In this document: piece by piece, positions 50,410 through 59,292 of the stretch
Position numbering within the stretch: position 1 is the first letter of the stretch
Layout of the letters: each line of letters starts with the position of its first letter
Source: Hymenobacter sp. 5317J-9
GTDB lineage: Bacteria > Bacteroidota > Bacteroidia > Cytophagales > Hymenobacteraceae
Length of the DNA: 64,000 bases
Assembly (NCBI RefSeq): GCF_022921075.1
Contig: NZ_CP095050.1
Span: 2,666,001 to 2,730,000, forward strand
Direction: 5' to 3'
Translations under genes and position numbers: made by a program
The notes under the pieces: generated by a model
Seen by the model: only the letters and a program-made list of their open reading frames with translations
Database searches by the model: none
What the model was told of the DNA's origin: nothing

Positions 50410-53400
50410 ATGTTTTTCCATACGCTCCGCTTCGAGCTGCGCTACCGTTTCGCGCAGCCCACCACGTACCTCTACTTTGGGGTGTTTGCGCTGTTTGCGT
50501 TTTTGTCGCAAACCGTGGACGATTTCGGGTTCAACTCCAGCCCGAAGGTGCATGTGAATGCCCCCGACGCGCTGGCCAATCTGTATTTCATCTCCTCCAT
50601 TTTTGGCATGTTCATCACGGCCGCGCTGCTGGGCACGCCCGTGTACCGCGACGACAAGGAGCAAATGACCGGGCTCCTTTATACCACGCCCTTGCCCAAG
50701 CCCGCCTACCTGGGCGGGCGCTTCCTGGGCTCGCTGCTGGCCATGTGGTTCATCACCTGCGGCACCACGGTGGGGGCCTGGCTGGGCATGCTGGCGCCGT
50801 GGGTAGATGCCAGCAAGCTGGGCCCCGTGCCGGGGCTGGGGCTGCTGGCCCCGCTGCTGGCCGCCGGCTGGGTGAACGTGCTGTTTGCGGGAAGCTTGTT
50901 CTTTGCGGCTTACCTGCTGCTGCGTTCGCCCCTGGTGGTGTATCTGGGTGGCATAGTGCTGTTTGTGGGTTATCAGCTTTCGCTGCAGTTCAGCGAGCGG
51001 GTGACCAGCGACCGCCTGTTTGCCATGCTCGACCCGTTCGGATTCGTGGCCAAAAACCTCGACGTGAAGTACTGGACCATTGCGGAGCGAAACACCCAAG
51101 TGGCCAATTATCTGGGTGGATATCTGATTGAGAACCGGCTGCTGTGGTCCGGGGTGGGGCTGGCGGTGCTGCTGCTGTCGTGCGTGTTGTTTCGGCTGGC
51201 GCTGCCGCGCACCCGTGCGGGCAAGGCGGCGGCCGAGTCAATTCCGGCACTGGCTGCCAGCGCGGGTTTGCGGCGCACGGAACCGGCTTTTGGCCACGGC
51301 CTGAGCGGCTGGCAGGTCTGGCGACTGGTGCGGGTGCAGGCCCTGAACGTGCTGCAGGCGTGGCCCTTCCGGGTGCTGGCCGTGCTGGGCACTATATACG
51401 TGTTGTTCAATTTCTACTGGACCTATCACGACCCCATCCGCGGTACTTCGCTGCCCGTAACGTACCAGGTACTGAACCTGATAAACGAAAACTTTACGCT
51501 CTACTTGCTCATCATCATCACCATCTACGCCGGCGAGTTGGTGTGGCGCGAGCGTGATACCCGCTTGCAGGGCGTGTTCGATGCGTTGCCTTTCGCCACC
51601 TGGGTGCCGTTTGTGAGCAAGCTGCTGGCGTTGGTGCTGGTGGCGGCCGTGCTCACGGCGGTGCAATCGGTGGTAGGGCTGGCCGTGCAAGCCTACCTCG
51701 ACGCGAGCCTGATTGAGCCGGTGCTATACCTGAAAAACTTTGTGCTGCAGTTGGCTACCGTGGCTGTGCTAAGCGCCCTCGCCCTGGTGGTGCAAACGGT
51801 GGCGAACCAGAAATACGTGGGCCACGCCCTGATGCTGGTGTACTACGCCGTGGTGTTTTTGCTGGCCGATGCACTGGGGCTGCACCACGTGCTGCTGAAG
51901 TTTGGGGCACCGGTGGCCTACACCTATTCCGACATGAACGGCTACGGCCACCTGGTAGCGCCACTGCTGTTCATCAACCTCTATTACCTGGCCGGGGCGG
52001 CGCTGCTGGCGTTGCTGGCCAGCCTGCTGTGGGTGCGCGGCAACGATACCGGCGCCCGCACCCGCCTGCGCCTGGCGGCCCAGCGCCTGCGGGCGCCGGG
52101 GCTGCGGCCGGCGTTGCTGGTAGTCGGCCTCGCGGTGCTCACGGCCGGTGGTTGGGTATTTTACAACGCCAACGTGGTGAACGAGTTTGTCACGCCGCGC
52201 GGGCTCGAAGCGCGCCAGGCCCGCACCGAGCGCACATACAAGAAGTATGAAAACCTGGCCCAGCCCAAAATCGTGGCCCTGGCCCTGCAGGCCGACCTGT
52301 TTCCATCGGCCCGGCCCCGCGGCTACCGGCTGCGCGGCCGCTACACGCTGCTCAACCAAACCCCGCGGTCCCTCGACACGCTGTTTGTGAACTACGACCC
52401 CAGCCGCAGCATTCGGGCCAGGCTCACGCCCGGCCGTCCGGCCAAGTTGCTGCTGGATGACCCGGTGGCCGGCATCCGCCTGTACCGCCTGGCCCAGCCG
52501 CTGGCGCCCGGCGACTCGCTTGACCTGGCGTATGAGGAAGACTACCGCGCCCGCGGTTTCACGTCCCGCATCAAGGGTTCGGGCGTGTTCGACTGGGCTT
52601 CCATTTCGCCCGAAGACCGCCTCACTGCCAACGGTACGTTTCTGGACGTGAGCAGCCTGCGGATTGGCTACCAGCCCGGCGGGGAGATGGAAGAAGACGA
52701 AGCCCGCAAACGCCAAGGCCTCGCTCCCAAAGCCCGCGCCCTGCGCCTCACTGACCCCCGCGGCCGGCAAAGGGCCCAGTTTGCCCGCGATGCCGACCGG
52801 GTGCGCTACTCTGCCACCCTCAGCACCGATGCCGACCAGGTAGCGGCCACCGCGGGCAACCTCGAACGCGAATGGACCCAGGGCGGCCGGCGCTACTTCC
52901 AGTACCGCATGGACCAGACCATTTGGCCCATTGTGAGCATTTTGTCGGCCCGCTACCAGACCTACAAAACACAGTGGCAAAACCCGGCCGGCGGGGCGCC
53001 CGTGGCCATAGAGATTTATTACGACCCCCACCATGGCGCCAACGTGCGCCGCATGGCCCAGGCCCTGCAAGACGGCTTGGGGTACTACACCAAGGCGTTT
53101 GGGCCGTACCAGTACCGCCACATCCGGTTGCTGGAGTTTCCGCGCTACAAGTCGTTTGCGCAGAGCTACGCCAACACCATTCAGTTCTCGGAAAGCGCCG
53201 GGTTTATCCGCGACCTGCGCGACCACAACGCGCCGGACATGACCTACTTCATCACCAGCCACGAGCTGGGCCACCAGTGGTGGGGCCACCAGATAGTGGG
53301 CGCCGACGTGCAGGGCGCCAGCGTGCTGGTGGAGTCACTGGCCGAATATTCGGCCATCATGAACGCCAAGCATGCCTTCACGCCCAACCAGATGCAGCAG

Positions 53401-54087
53401 TTCATGCGCGGCGAGCTGAATAACTACTTGAGCGGCCGCCGCGCCGAGCGCAAGAAGGAACTGCCCCTGCTGCTGGTAGAAAACCAGCCGTACATCCACT
53501 ATTATAAGGGCGGTATGGTGTTTTACGCCTTGCAGGACTACCTGGGCGAGGACAAGCTGAACGGCGCCTTGCGCGAGTTTCTGGCCGCCAACCACCAGGC
53601 CGGGCCGCCGTACGCCACCTCGGCCGACTTGCTGGGCTACATCCGCCGGGCCACGCCCGATTCCTTGCAGTACGTGCTGCACGATATGTTTGAGACCATC
53701 ACGCTCTACAAAAACGAGCTGAAAGACGCCCAGTACACCCGCCGGCCCGATGGTCGCTACGACGTGGTCCTGACCATAAAAGCAGAGAAAGTCCGCGCCG
53801 ACAGCCTCGGCAACGAAACGCCGACCAAGCTGGCCGACTACGTAGACGTGGGCATTTTCGGCCCCGACCAGGCCCCCGGCGAAAGCTGGGACGTGCGCGG
53901 CAAAGCCCTGCTGGTGAAGAAAGTGAAGCTCACCAAGCCCGAAGAAACGCTGCACTTTGTGGTGAACGAGAAACCCGCCAAGGGCGGCATCGACCCATAC
54001 CAAAAGCTCATTGACCGGTTCTATTACGACAATGTGAAGCCATTAGAGGAAGCAAAAGCCGGCTCTAAGGCAGTGGCGGTGAAGTAG
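50410..54087 (+). CDS. ABC transporter permease fused to M1-family aminopeptidase
   Basis: A 1225-residue fusion. Residues 1-~590 are an ABC-2 permease with about 12 helices in two sets, each preceded by a soluble loop. Residues ~600-1225 are an extracytoplasmic M1-type metallopeptidase with His951-Glu-Leu-Gly-His955 and a Glu (~974, Leu-Val-Glu-Ser-Leu-Ala-Glu-Tyr) as third ligand. The usual Gly-x-Met-Glu-Asn exopeptidase motif is not visible; Phe-Ser-Glu-Ser-Ala occupies the region. The operon therefore couples ATP-driven transport to a membrane-tethered protease, perhaps for peptide or lipoprotein processing. The fusion is known in Bacteroidota; its substrate is not. Confidence 0.93.
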   Translation: MFFHTLRFELRYRFAQPTTYLYFGVFALFAFLSQTVDDFGFNSSPKVHVNAPDALANLYFISSIFGMFITAALLGTPVYRDDKEQMTGLLYTTPLPKPAYLGGRFLGSLLAMWFITCGTTVGAWLGMLAPWVDASKLGPVPGLGLLAPLLAAGWVNVLFAGSLFFAAYLLLRSPLVVYLGGIVLFVGYQLSLQFSERVTSDRLFAMLDPFGFVAKNLDVKYWTIAERNTQVANYLGGYLIENRLLWSGVGLAVLLLSCVLFRLALPRTRAGKAAAESIPALAASAGLRRTEPAFGHGLSGWQVWRLVRVQALNVLQAWPFRVLAVLGTIYVLFNFYWTYHDPIRGTSLPVTYQVLNLINENFTLYLLIIITIYAGELVWRERDTRLQGVFDALPFATWVPFVSKLLALVLVAAVLTAVQSVVGLAVQAYLDASLIEPVLYLKNFVLQLATVAVLSALALVVQTVANQKYVGHALMLVYYAVVFLLADALGLHHVLLKFGAPVAYTYSDMNGYGHLVAPLLFINLYYLAGAALLALLASLLWVRGNDTGARTRLRLAAQRLRAPGLRPALLVVGLAVLTAGGWVFYNANVVNEFVTPRGLEARQARTERTYKKYENLAQPKIVALALQADLFPSARPRGYRLRGRYTLLNQTPRSLDTLFVNYDPSRSIRARLTPGRPAKLLLDDPVAGIRLYRLAQPLAPGDSLDLAYEEDYRARGFTSRIKGSGVFDWASISPEDRLTANGTFLDVSSLRIGYQPGGEMEEDEARKRQGLAPKARALRLTDPRGRQRAQFARDADRVRYSATLSTDADQVAATAGNLEREWTQGGRRYFQYRMDQTIWPIVSILSARYQTYKTQWQNPAGGAPVAIEIYYDPHHGANVRRMAQALQDGLGYYTKAFGPYQYRHIRLLEFPRYKSFAQSYANTIQFSESAGFIRDLRDHNAPDMTYFITSHELGHQWWGHQIVGADVQGASVLVESLAEYSAIMNAKHAFTPNQMQQFMRGELNNYLSGRRAERKKELPLLLVENQPYIHYYKGGMVFYALQDYLGEDKLNGALREFLAANHQAGPPYATSADLLGYIRRATPDSLQYVLHDMFETITLYKNELKDAQYTRRPDGRYDVVLTIKAEKVRADSLGNETPTKLADYVDVGIFGPDQAPGESWDVRGKALLVKKVKLTKPEETLHFVVNEKPAKGGIDPYQKLIDRFYYDNVKPLEEAKAGSKAVAVK

Positions 54088-54113
54088 CAGGAAAGGCCTA
54101 TCGTCAGAATCAA

Positions 54114-54226
54114 AAAGGACGTCGTGCTGAGCGCAGCCGAAGCATCTCGCGTGGGGTAGTATTCTAATCGAAAAGGGTTAGTACTGCACGCGAGACGCTT
54201 CGGCTGCGCTCAGCATGACGTCCTTT
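54114..54226. repeat. family A palindromic repeat, copy 3
   Basis: A 113-bp near-palindrome. Outer arms begin AAAGGACGTCGTGCTGAGCG and close with the complementary TCAGCATGACGTCCTTT, and the core CGCAGCCGAAGCATCTCGCG is shared with copy 2 (16896-17006). It lies between the ABC/M1 fusion (ends 54087) and the convergent pseudouridine synthase (ends 54232), where it could act as a terminator. Confidence 0.85.
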
Positions 54227-54231
54227 CCTGC

Positions 54232-54804
54232 TTACTCGTCCTCAATTCCAAAATCGGCTACCTCGCGCACCTCGCCTGCGGCCAAGTCGCCCAGCCAGAT
54301 GCTGCCCACCCGCACGCGCACCAGCCGCAGCGTGGGGAAGCCCACGGCCGCCGTCATTTTGCGCACCTGCCGGTATTTGCCTTCGGTGAGGGTGATGGAC
54401 ACCCAGCTGGTGGGCCCGTGCCGGTCGTCGCGGATTTTGCGGGTGCGCGGCGCGAAGGCCGGGGCGGGGTCGAGGCGGCGGGCGGCGCAGGGGCTGGTGC
54501 GGTAGCGCACGTTGTGGATGCCGATTTCGACGCCGGTGCGCAGCTGCCCAAGGGCGGCCTCGTCAATCAGGCCGTCGACTTGGGCATAGTATTCCTTTTC
54601 AATTTTCTTGCTACGCACTTGCTCGCTCGTGCGGCCGTCGGTGGTGAGCAGGAGCAGGCCTTCGCTGTCTTCGTCGAGGCGGCCAATGGCCATGATGCCC
54701 TCCGGAAAATCATGAAACTCGCCCAGCTTCTTCTTTTTGGCCTCGCCCACAAACTGGCTCAGGTAGCCGTAGGGCTTGTGAATGAGAAAGTGGCGGTGCG
54801 ACAT
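54232..54804 (-). CDS. RluE-like 23S rRNA pseudouridine synthase
   Basis: A 190-residue RsuA/RluB/E-type pseudouridine synthase without an S4 domain. The catalytic Asp44 lies in Gly-Arg-Leu-Asp-Glu-Asp-Ser-Glu-Gly-Leu-Leu-Leu-Leu-Thr. The C-terminal Glu-Gly-Lys-Tyr-Arg-Gln-Val-Arg-Lys-Met is the second hallmark. The small size and motif set resemble RluE, which modifies position 2457 of 23S rRNA; exact target is inference. It follows the methyltransferase gene by 20 bp on the same strand. Confidence 0.92.
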   Translation of the reverse strand: MSHRHFLIHKPYGYLSQFVGEAKKKKLGEFHDFPEGIMAIGRLDEDSEGLLLLTTDGRTSEQVRSKKIEKEYYAQVDGLIDEAALGQLRTGVEIGIHNVRYRTSPCAARRLDPAPAFAPRTRKIRDDRHGPTSWVSITLTEGKYRQVRKMTAAVGFPTLRLVRVRVGSIWLGDLAAGEVREVADFGIEDE

Positions 54805-54824
54805 AGCGGAACAAGGCCCTCAGC

Positions 54825-55526
54825 CTAGCGGGCGGGGTTTTCGGTGAGTACCAGCAGCGAATAGCCGCCCAGCAGCTTGCTGCACAGCCGCGGGCTGAGG
54901 GCGTAGAGCGCCCGCCGCAGCAGGTGCGTGAGTCGTTCCTTGGCCGACCAATGCTTATAGCGCGGCTCGGTGTACATTTTGTCGAGCACCCGGAAGCCGT
55001 AGTCGGCCAGCACGCTCAGGATGAAGTCTTCGGTGAAATTGTGGATGTGCCCCACCCGCGCCTTCGATTCGATGAGCATCTGCTCGCGCAGCAGCGACCA
55101 CAAGCTCAGGTCGAGCGGGATGTGGAACACCGTGTGGCGGCCCGACCCGCCGATGCCTTCCAGAAACTGAAAGTAGTTGGGCAGGTGCTCGATGACGTCG
55201 ATAACTAAGAGCAGGTCGAACGGCTCGGCCACGCCGGTGCTGGTGAGGTCGCGCAGCTCGAAGCCGATGCGGTCGGTTTGCTTGCCGCTCGCCAGGGCCA
55301 GAGCATCGGCCGAGATGTCGAAGCCGGTGAAGCGGCTGTTGGGGAGCTGCGTGGCCAGCTGCACCAGCACCTCGCCGCTGCCGCAGCCCACTTCTCCAAC
55401 CGTTTTCGTGGGCACGGCGTTGCGGCGCAGCAGCCGCAGGATTCGTTCCGCTTTAAACGGGGCGTCTTCCTCGTGCCAAGTGGGGTTGTTGGCCAGGTAA
55501 GTGTGGTCGTTGTAAATATCCTGCAT
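54825..55526 (-). CDS. class I SAM-dependent methyltransferase
   Basis: A 233-residue methyltransferase. The SAM motif I is Val-Gly-Glu-Val-Gly-Cys-Gly-Ser-Gly-Glu (43-52), motif II holds an acidic residue in Gly-Phe-Asp-Ile-Ser, and Ile-Asp-Val-Ile-Glu-His-Leu is the post-II motif. The C-terminal ~60 residues are basic. This is a UbiE/COQ5-like small-molecule methylase architecture with unknown substrate. It probably shares a transcript with the pseudouridine synthase gene. Confidence 0.9.
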   Translation of the reverse strand: MQDIYNDHTYLANNPTWHEEDAPFKAERILRLLRRNAVPTKTVGEVGCGSGEVLVQLATQLPNSRFTGFDISADALALASGKQTDRIGFELRDLTSTGVAEPFDLLLVIDVIEHLPNYFQFLEGIGGSGRHTVFHIPLDLSLWSLLREQMLIESKARVGHIHNFTEDFILSVLADYGFRVLDKMYTEPRYKHWSAKERLTHLLRRALYALSPRLCSKLLGGYSLLVLTENPAR

Positions 55527-55616
55527 GGCGCAGCGCGGAAGGAAAACAGGAGGCAGTAGCCTGCAAACTTAATATGGCCGCGCCGGCTGGCATTGTCAGC
55601 TCTCCGCAAACACACG

Positions 55617-56444
55617 CTACCTTTTGCTCCCGGCGGCCTGCTGCTCGGCTTTTATCTTCTGGGCAACCTCCACCATGGGGGCCACCCAGATTTCCTTTTC
55701 GTGGGCCTTGAGGTAGCGCAGCAACTGCCGGTGCGCGGGCAACGACACATTCAGCGAGTGCCCGCCGCCCACGCCGTGAAACAGAAACACCAGCAGCGTA
55801 TGCGAGGCCTGGGCCTGTTTCACGAGGTCGATGAGGTACTGGCCGTTCTGTCCGTTGATGGAGTAGGCATCCACATTGTCGAGCGCTACCTGGGCGGCCG
55901 GCTTCAGGCCGGGCGACACGCCCCGAGCGGCCACGAAGTCGTTTTTCAGCTGCTCGTAAAAGAACACGCCGCCAATCTGGCGGTCGCCGCAGGGGTAGGC
56001 GAAGGTGCGCGTGGTTTTGCCGTCGATGGCCGTGAGCAGGGTGTTGTTGGCGCGCACCTCGTCTACGGCGCGGCCTACGGTGTATTTGCTCAGGTCGTGG
56101 TCGGGCGTCACGAAGCTGCGGCCCGGCAGGCTGCCGTCGCAGGGATGAAACAGGGCGTGGTTGCCCAGCTCGTGGCCCCGCTTGGCGGCCTGGCGCCATT
56201 CGGGCAGGCGGCGCACCACCACCGGCGACGAGCCGATGAGGTAGAACGTGCCCCGGAATTTGGCCGAATCCAGCGCCGGCACCACGTTGTCGAGGTCCAC
56301 GTCGATGGCGTCGTCGTAGGTCAGCACCACGGCGCACTGCTTGTTGTTCCAGGTAGGGCTGGTGGTTTGGGCCCGCAGCTTTGCGGGCACGGCCAGTGCC
56401 AAGAGCCCCAGGGCTAGCGCAATCGTATCGATAGGTTTCATCAT
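55617..56444 (-). CDS. secreted polysaccharide deacetylase (NodB homology)
   Basis: A 275-residue protein with a signal peptide (to ~26, Leu-Arg-Ala-Gln). The CE4 domain shows Leu-Thr-Tyr-Asp-Asp-Ala (motif 1), His-Glu-Leu-Gly-Asn-His-Ala-Leu-Phe-His (motif 2) and Ala-Tyr-Pro-Cys-Gly-Asp (motif 3). It likely de-N-acetylates a surface polysaccharide or peptidoglycan. It is the second such enzyme in the window but lacks a lipobox. The start may be ATG 56444 or 56441. Confidence 0.92.
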   Translation of the reverse strand: MMKPIDTIALALGLLALAVPAKLRAQTTSPTWNNKQCAVVLTYDDAIDVDLDNVVPALDSAKFRGTFYLIGSSPVVVRRLPEWRQAAKRGHELGNHALFHPCDGSLPGRSFVTPDHDLSKYTVGRAVDEVRANNTLLTAIDGKTTRTFAYPCGDRQIGGVFFYEQLKNDFVAARGVSPGLKPAAQVALDNVDAYSINGQNGQYLIDLVKQAQASHTLLVFLFHGVGGGHSLNVSLPAHRQLLRYLKAHEKEIWVAPMVEVAQKIKAEQQAAGSKR

Positions 56445-56546
56445 AAGACAGAAATGGCCGAAAGCATAGGTGCTATCGGCCATTCACTTGCAAGTTTAGC
56501 ACCTGCGGCTTCTTTATCGAACTACCGGCCTCGAAATGCCGCGCGG

Positions 56547-57623
56547 TTATTTCATTTCTTCCACTTCCACGCGGCGGTTGCGGGCGTCGGGCGACGGATA
56601 CAGGGGCTTCGAGTCGCCGTAGCCCACCGTGCCGATGCGCTCGGGGGCAATGCCGGCTTTTACCAGATGGGCCTTCACGGCCTCGGCGCGCTGCTCCGAG
56701 AGCACTTGGTTTTTCTCGGGTTCGCCCACGCGGTCGGCGTGGCCCAGCACGCGCACTTTCACGGTGGGCCGGGCCCTGAGCTCGGCGGCCAATTGCTCCA
56801 GGGCCGGGCCCGACTCGGGCAGCAGCTCCGGCTTGCCCACCCGAAACAGCACCGTGGGCAGCACCACGGGCTTGTCGGTGAGCAGGGGCGCGGGGGCGGG
56901 GCGGGCCGTGTCCGGCGGCGCAACCACGGGCGCGGGCGCGGTGGCAGGCGGTGTCGGCGCAGGCGTTTTGGGCGGCTTGCCCGTTACGGCAATGGTGATG
57001 GGCACCACCGCGCTTTGGCTGGTAGGATAGTAGCCCTGCGTGAGGTAGAAGGTGGTGGTTTTGTTGAGCTTGGTGCGGAAGGTGTTGCCCGTGTTCACGG
57101 GCTGCTTCAGCTCCGCGTCGGCGTACCAGAGCAGGTTGCGGCCCGAGACGCGGATGCTGCTCTCGACGCCGGCCGGCACCGTGGCCGCCGATTTCAGCTT
57201 GACGCGGTAGAGCGTGAGGGTGCCCACGTCGCAGGTGCCGGTGGGGCGATAGGTGGCGTGGCCGGTCAGCTTCTCCAGCGCCGCGTCGTAGGTGAAGGTG
57301 ATGGAGCCGTCGCACCAGTAGCTGAGGGGCGAGCGGCCGGTTTCGTTCAGCTTGTCGCCGTGCTCGAGCTTGAGGCCGGCGGCGGTGCGCGTGCCCTTCA
57401 TTTCGAAGGTGACCGAAACCGCCGGGTTGTCGCCCACCTCCTGGTACAGCACGCCGAATACGGCGCTGCCCTTGCTGTTTTGCAGCCGCAACAGCGCCGG
57501 CCAGTACTTGCCCGCCTCTCCGGTTTCGGATTCTACGCCCTGCCATACGCCCGTCAGGGATTGGGCTTGCAGCGGGCCCGCCACAAGCAGCGCGCCGATG
57601 CCATACCAAATGCTGCGTTTCAT
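56547..57623 (-). CDS. OmpA-family peptidoglycan-associated outer-membrane protein
   Basis: A 358-residue protein with a signal peptide (1-~21). The N-terminal half (~22-185) is a beta-rich domain of unknown function with Cys pairs (Trp-Cys-Asp, Thr-Cys-Asp). A Pro/Ala-rich linker (~210-235) follows. The OmpA C-terminal domain (~245-358) binds diaminopimelate, with Ala-Asp-Arg-Val-Gly and Asn-Arg-Arg-Val-Glu at its end. It anchors the outer membrane to peptidoglycan. ATG 57623 starts the signal peptide. Confidence 0.92.
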   Translation of the reverse strand: MKRSIWYGIGALLVAGPLQAQSLTGVWQGVESETGEAGKYWPALLRLQNSKGSAVFGVLYQEVGDNPAVSVTFEMKGTRTAAGLKLEHGDKLNETGRSPLSYWCDGSITFTYDAALEKLTGHATYRPTGTCDVGTLTLYRVKLKSAATVPAGVESSIRVSGRNLLWYADAELKQPVNTGNTFRTKLNKTTTFYLTQGYYPTSQSAVVPITIAVTGKPPKTPAPTPPATAPAPVVAPPDTARPAPAPLLTDKPVVLPTVLFRVGKPELLPESGPALEQLAAELRARPTVKVRVLGHADRVGEPEKNQVLSEQRAEAVKAHLVKAGIAPERIGTVGYGDSKPLYPSPDARNRRVEVEEMK

Positions 57624-57668
57624 GGGCGCGAAAATAGGCCCCTGCAAGGATTTTCCGAAGCCTGCCCG

Positions 57669-58277
57669 CTACTTGCCGGCCCCGAACTGCTTGTTGACTT
57701 TCTTCAGCAGCATGCCCACAATGCCCTTATAATAGTAGAGGTAGTTCTCGTTGAACTCCTCGAACACGTACACGCTGTTGTTGTCCAGATTCAGCACGTA
57801 CAGGTCCGACAGGCGCACATCGGAGCTTTTGCCACCGGAGGCATTCACGTCAATGTCGTGCCGGGAAAGGTCGTAGAACCGGTTGAAGCCGTCGAAAAAC
57901 AGCTCGTAGCGGTAGCCCCGGGTTCGGTAGTATTGGGCCGAGTCCTGCGTGGTGATGCGGTGTTTGTAGGGGTATTTCTGGGCGGCGGCCAGCAGCTGCT
58001 CGTTGGCGGCTTCAAACTTGTCGTTGTGCGTTTTGCGGTAGCGAAACACCTGCGCGGGCACGTTCTCGGGCCGTTTGGGCGGCACATCGGCCGCCGTGTA
58101 GCGGATGAACAGCAGGCCCGCCGTCGGCAAGTCTGCCGGCAGCTCGCCCCTGAAAATGCGGTAGTTGGCAACCGTGCGCGTGATGGTGGTATCCAGCGGC
58201 GCCGCGGTTTGCGCCCGGGCCGGGGTCGGGAGCCCGGACGCAAACAGCAGCAGCGTGGCCGGCAGAAATTTCTTCAT
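57669..58277 (-). CDS. secreted hypothetical protein
   Basis: A 202-residue protein with a signal peptide (1-~22, Pro-Ala-Arg-Ala-Gln). The mature part has many Tyr/Arg residues, including Lys-His-Arg-Ile-Thr-Thr, Tyr-Arg-Tyr-Glu-Leu-Phe-Phe-Asp-Gly-Phe and Leu-Tyr-Val-Leu-Asn-Leu-Asp. No catalytic motif or family is recognised. It starts 45 bp upstream of the OmpA gene on the same strand and is probably co-transcribed with it, which suggests an envelope role. Confidence 0.75.
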   Translation of the reverse strand: MKKFLPATLLLFASGLPTPARAQTAAPLDTTITRTVANYRIFRGELPADLPTAGLLFIRYTAADVPPKRPENVPAQVFRYRKTHNDKFEAANEQLLAAAQKYPYKHRITTQDSAQYYRTRGYRYELFFDGFNRFYDLSRHDIDVNASGGKSSDVRLSDLYVLNLDNNSVYVFEEFNENYLYYYKGIVGMLLKKVNKQFGAGK

Positions 58278-58347
58278 CAAAGAATAAAACAGCCCGCCGA
58301 AATGCCGACGAGGGGGCCAAAAGTAAGCAGGCCACCCCAATGGCCGC

Positions 58348-59217
58348 TTAGCCCAGGTACGCCATGTCTTCGGCGCTGAGCTGGATTTCGGCGGCCTTCA
58401 AATTTTCCCGCAGGTGCGCCAACGACGAGGTGCCCGGAATGGGCAGAATCCAAGGCGAGCGGTGCAGCAGCCAGGCAATGTTGACCTGGGCTTCGGTGGC
58501 GCCGTACTTCTGCGCGATTTCGGCAATCTTGTTGCCGGCTTTGGGCAGGCCGTGAATCAGCGAGAAGAAGGGGATGAGCGGAATGCCGTGCCGCTCGCAG
58601 AGGTCCAGCACTTCTTCGCCGCCGGGGTTGGTGCCGTGGGGCAGCTGCACGGTGGTGCGTTGGGCGTAGCTGTACATGTTTTCGACGGTGGCAATGGGCC
58701 CCAGCTGCAGGCCGGCTTCCAGCTCTTCGCGGGTCACGTTGCTCAAACCCACGTGCAGGATTTTGCCCTCGCGCTGCATGTCGAACATGGCGCCCAGCTG
58801 CTCGGCCAGCGGCACGGGGCCGTGGCCCATCAGCCGCAAGTGCACCAGCTGAATCTGCTCCTGGCCCAGCGTGCGCAGGTTGTTGTCGATGCTGGTGCGC
58901 AGGTTTTCGGGCGTGTTGAAGGGCACCCAGCTTTTGTCGGGCCGGCGGGTGGCGCCCACCTTGGTGCAGATGACCAGGCCGGTTGGGTAGGGGTGCAGGG
59001 CCTCCCGAATGAGGCGGTTGGTGACGTCCTCGCCGTAGTAGTCGGCCGTGTCGAGGAAGTTGACGCCGCTGGCCACGGCGGTTTTCAGGATTTCCAGCGC
59101 CTCGGGGCGGTTGGCGGGCTCGCCCCAGATGTCGGGGCCGGTGAGGCGCATGGTGCCGTAGCCAAGGCGCGAAACCGTGAGCGGATGGGCGGAGTGGGGG
59201 GCAATGGTGATGGTCAT
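58348..59217 (-). CDS. aldo/keto reductase family oxidoreductase
   Basis: A 289-residue NADPH-dependent aldo/keto reductase. The catalytic tetrad is Asp56, Tyr61 (Asp-Thr-Ala-Asp-Tyr-Tyr-Gly), Lys86 (Thr-Lys-Val-Gly) and His126 (Val-His-Leu). The phosphate-binding end shows Pro-Gly-Thr-Ser-Ser. Small-carbonyl substrates are likely but unknown. ATG 59217 is preferred; longer frames overlap the transporter end. Confidence 0.93.
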   Translation of the reverse strand: MTITIAPHSAHPLTVSRLGYGTMRLTGPDIWGEPANRPEALEILKTAVASGVNFLDTADYYGEDVTNRLIREALHPYPTGLVICTKVGATRRPDKSWVPFNTPENLRTSIDNNLRTLGQEQIQLVHLRLMGHGPVPLAEQLGAMFDMQREGKILHVGLSNVTREELEAGLQLGPIATVENMYSYAQRTTVQLPHGTNPGGEEVLDLCERHGIPLIPFFSLIHGLPKAGNKIAEIAQKYGATEAQVNIAWLLHRSPWILPIPGTSSLAHLRENLKAAEIQLSAEDMAYLG

Positions 59218-59292
59218 GCCCGTGCAGACGCTCAAGCCGCGGTTTTGTTTTGAAATGGGTGGCAAAGAAGGCAGCTTAGCCTGCATATCTGT

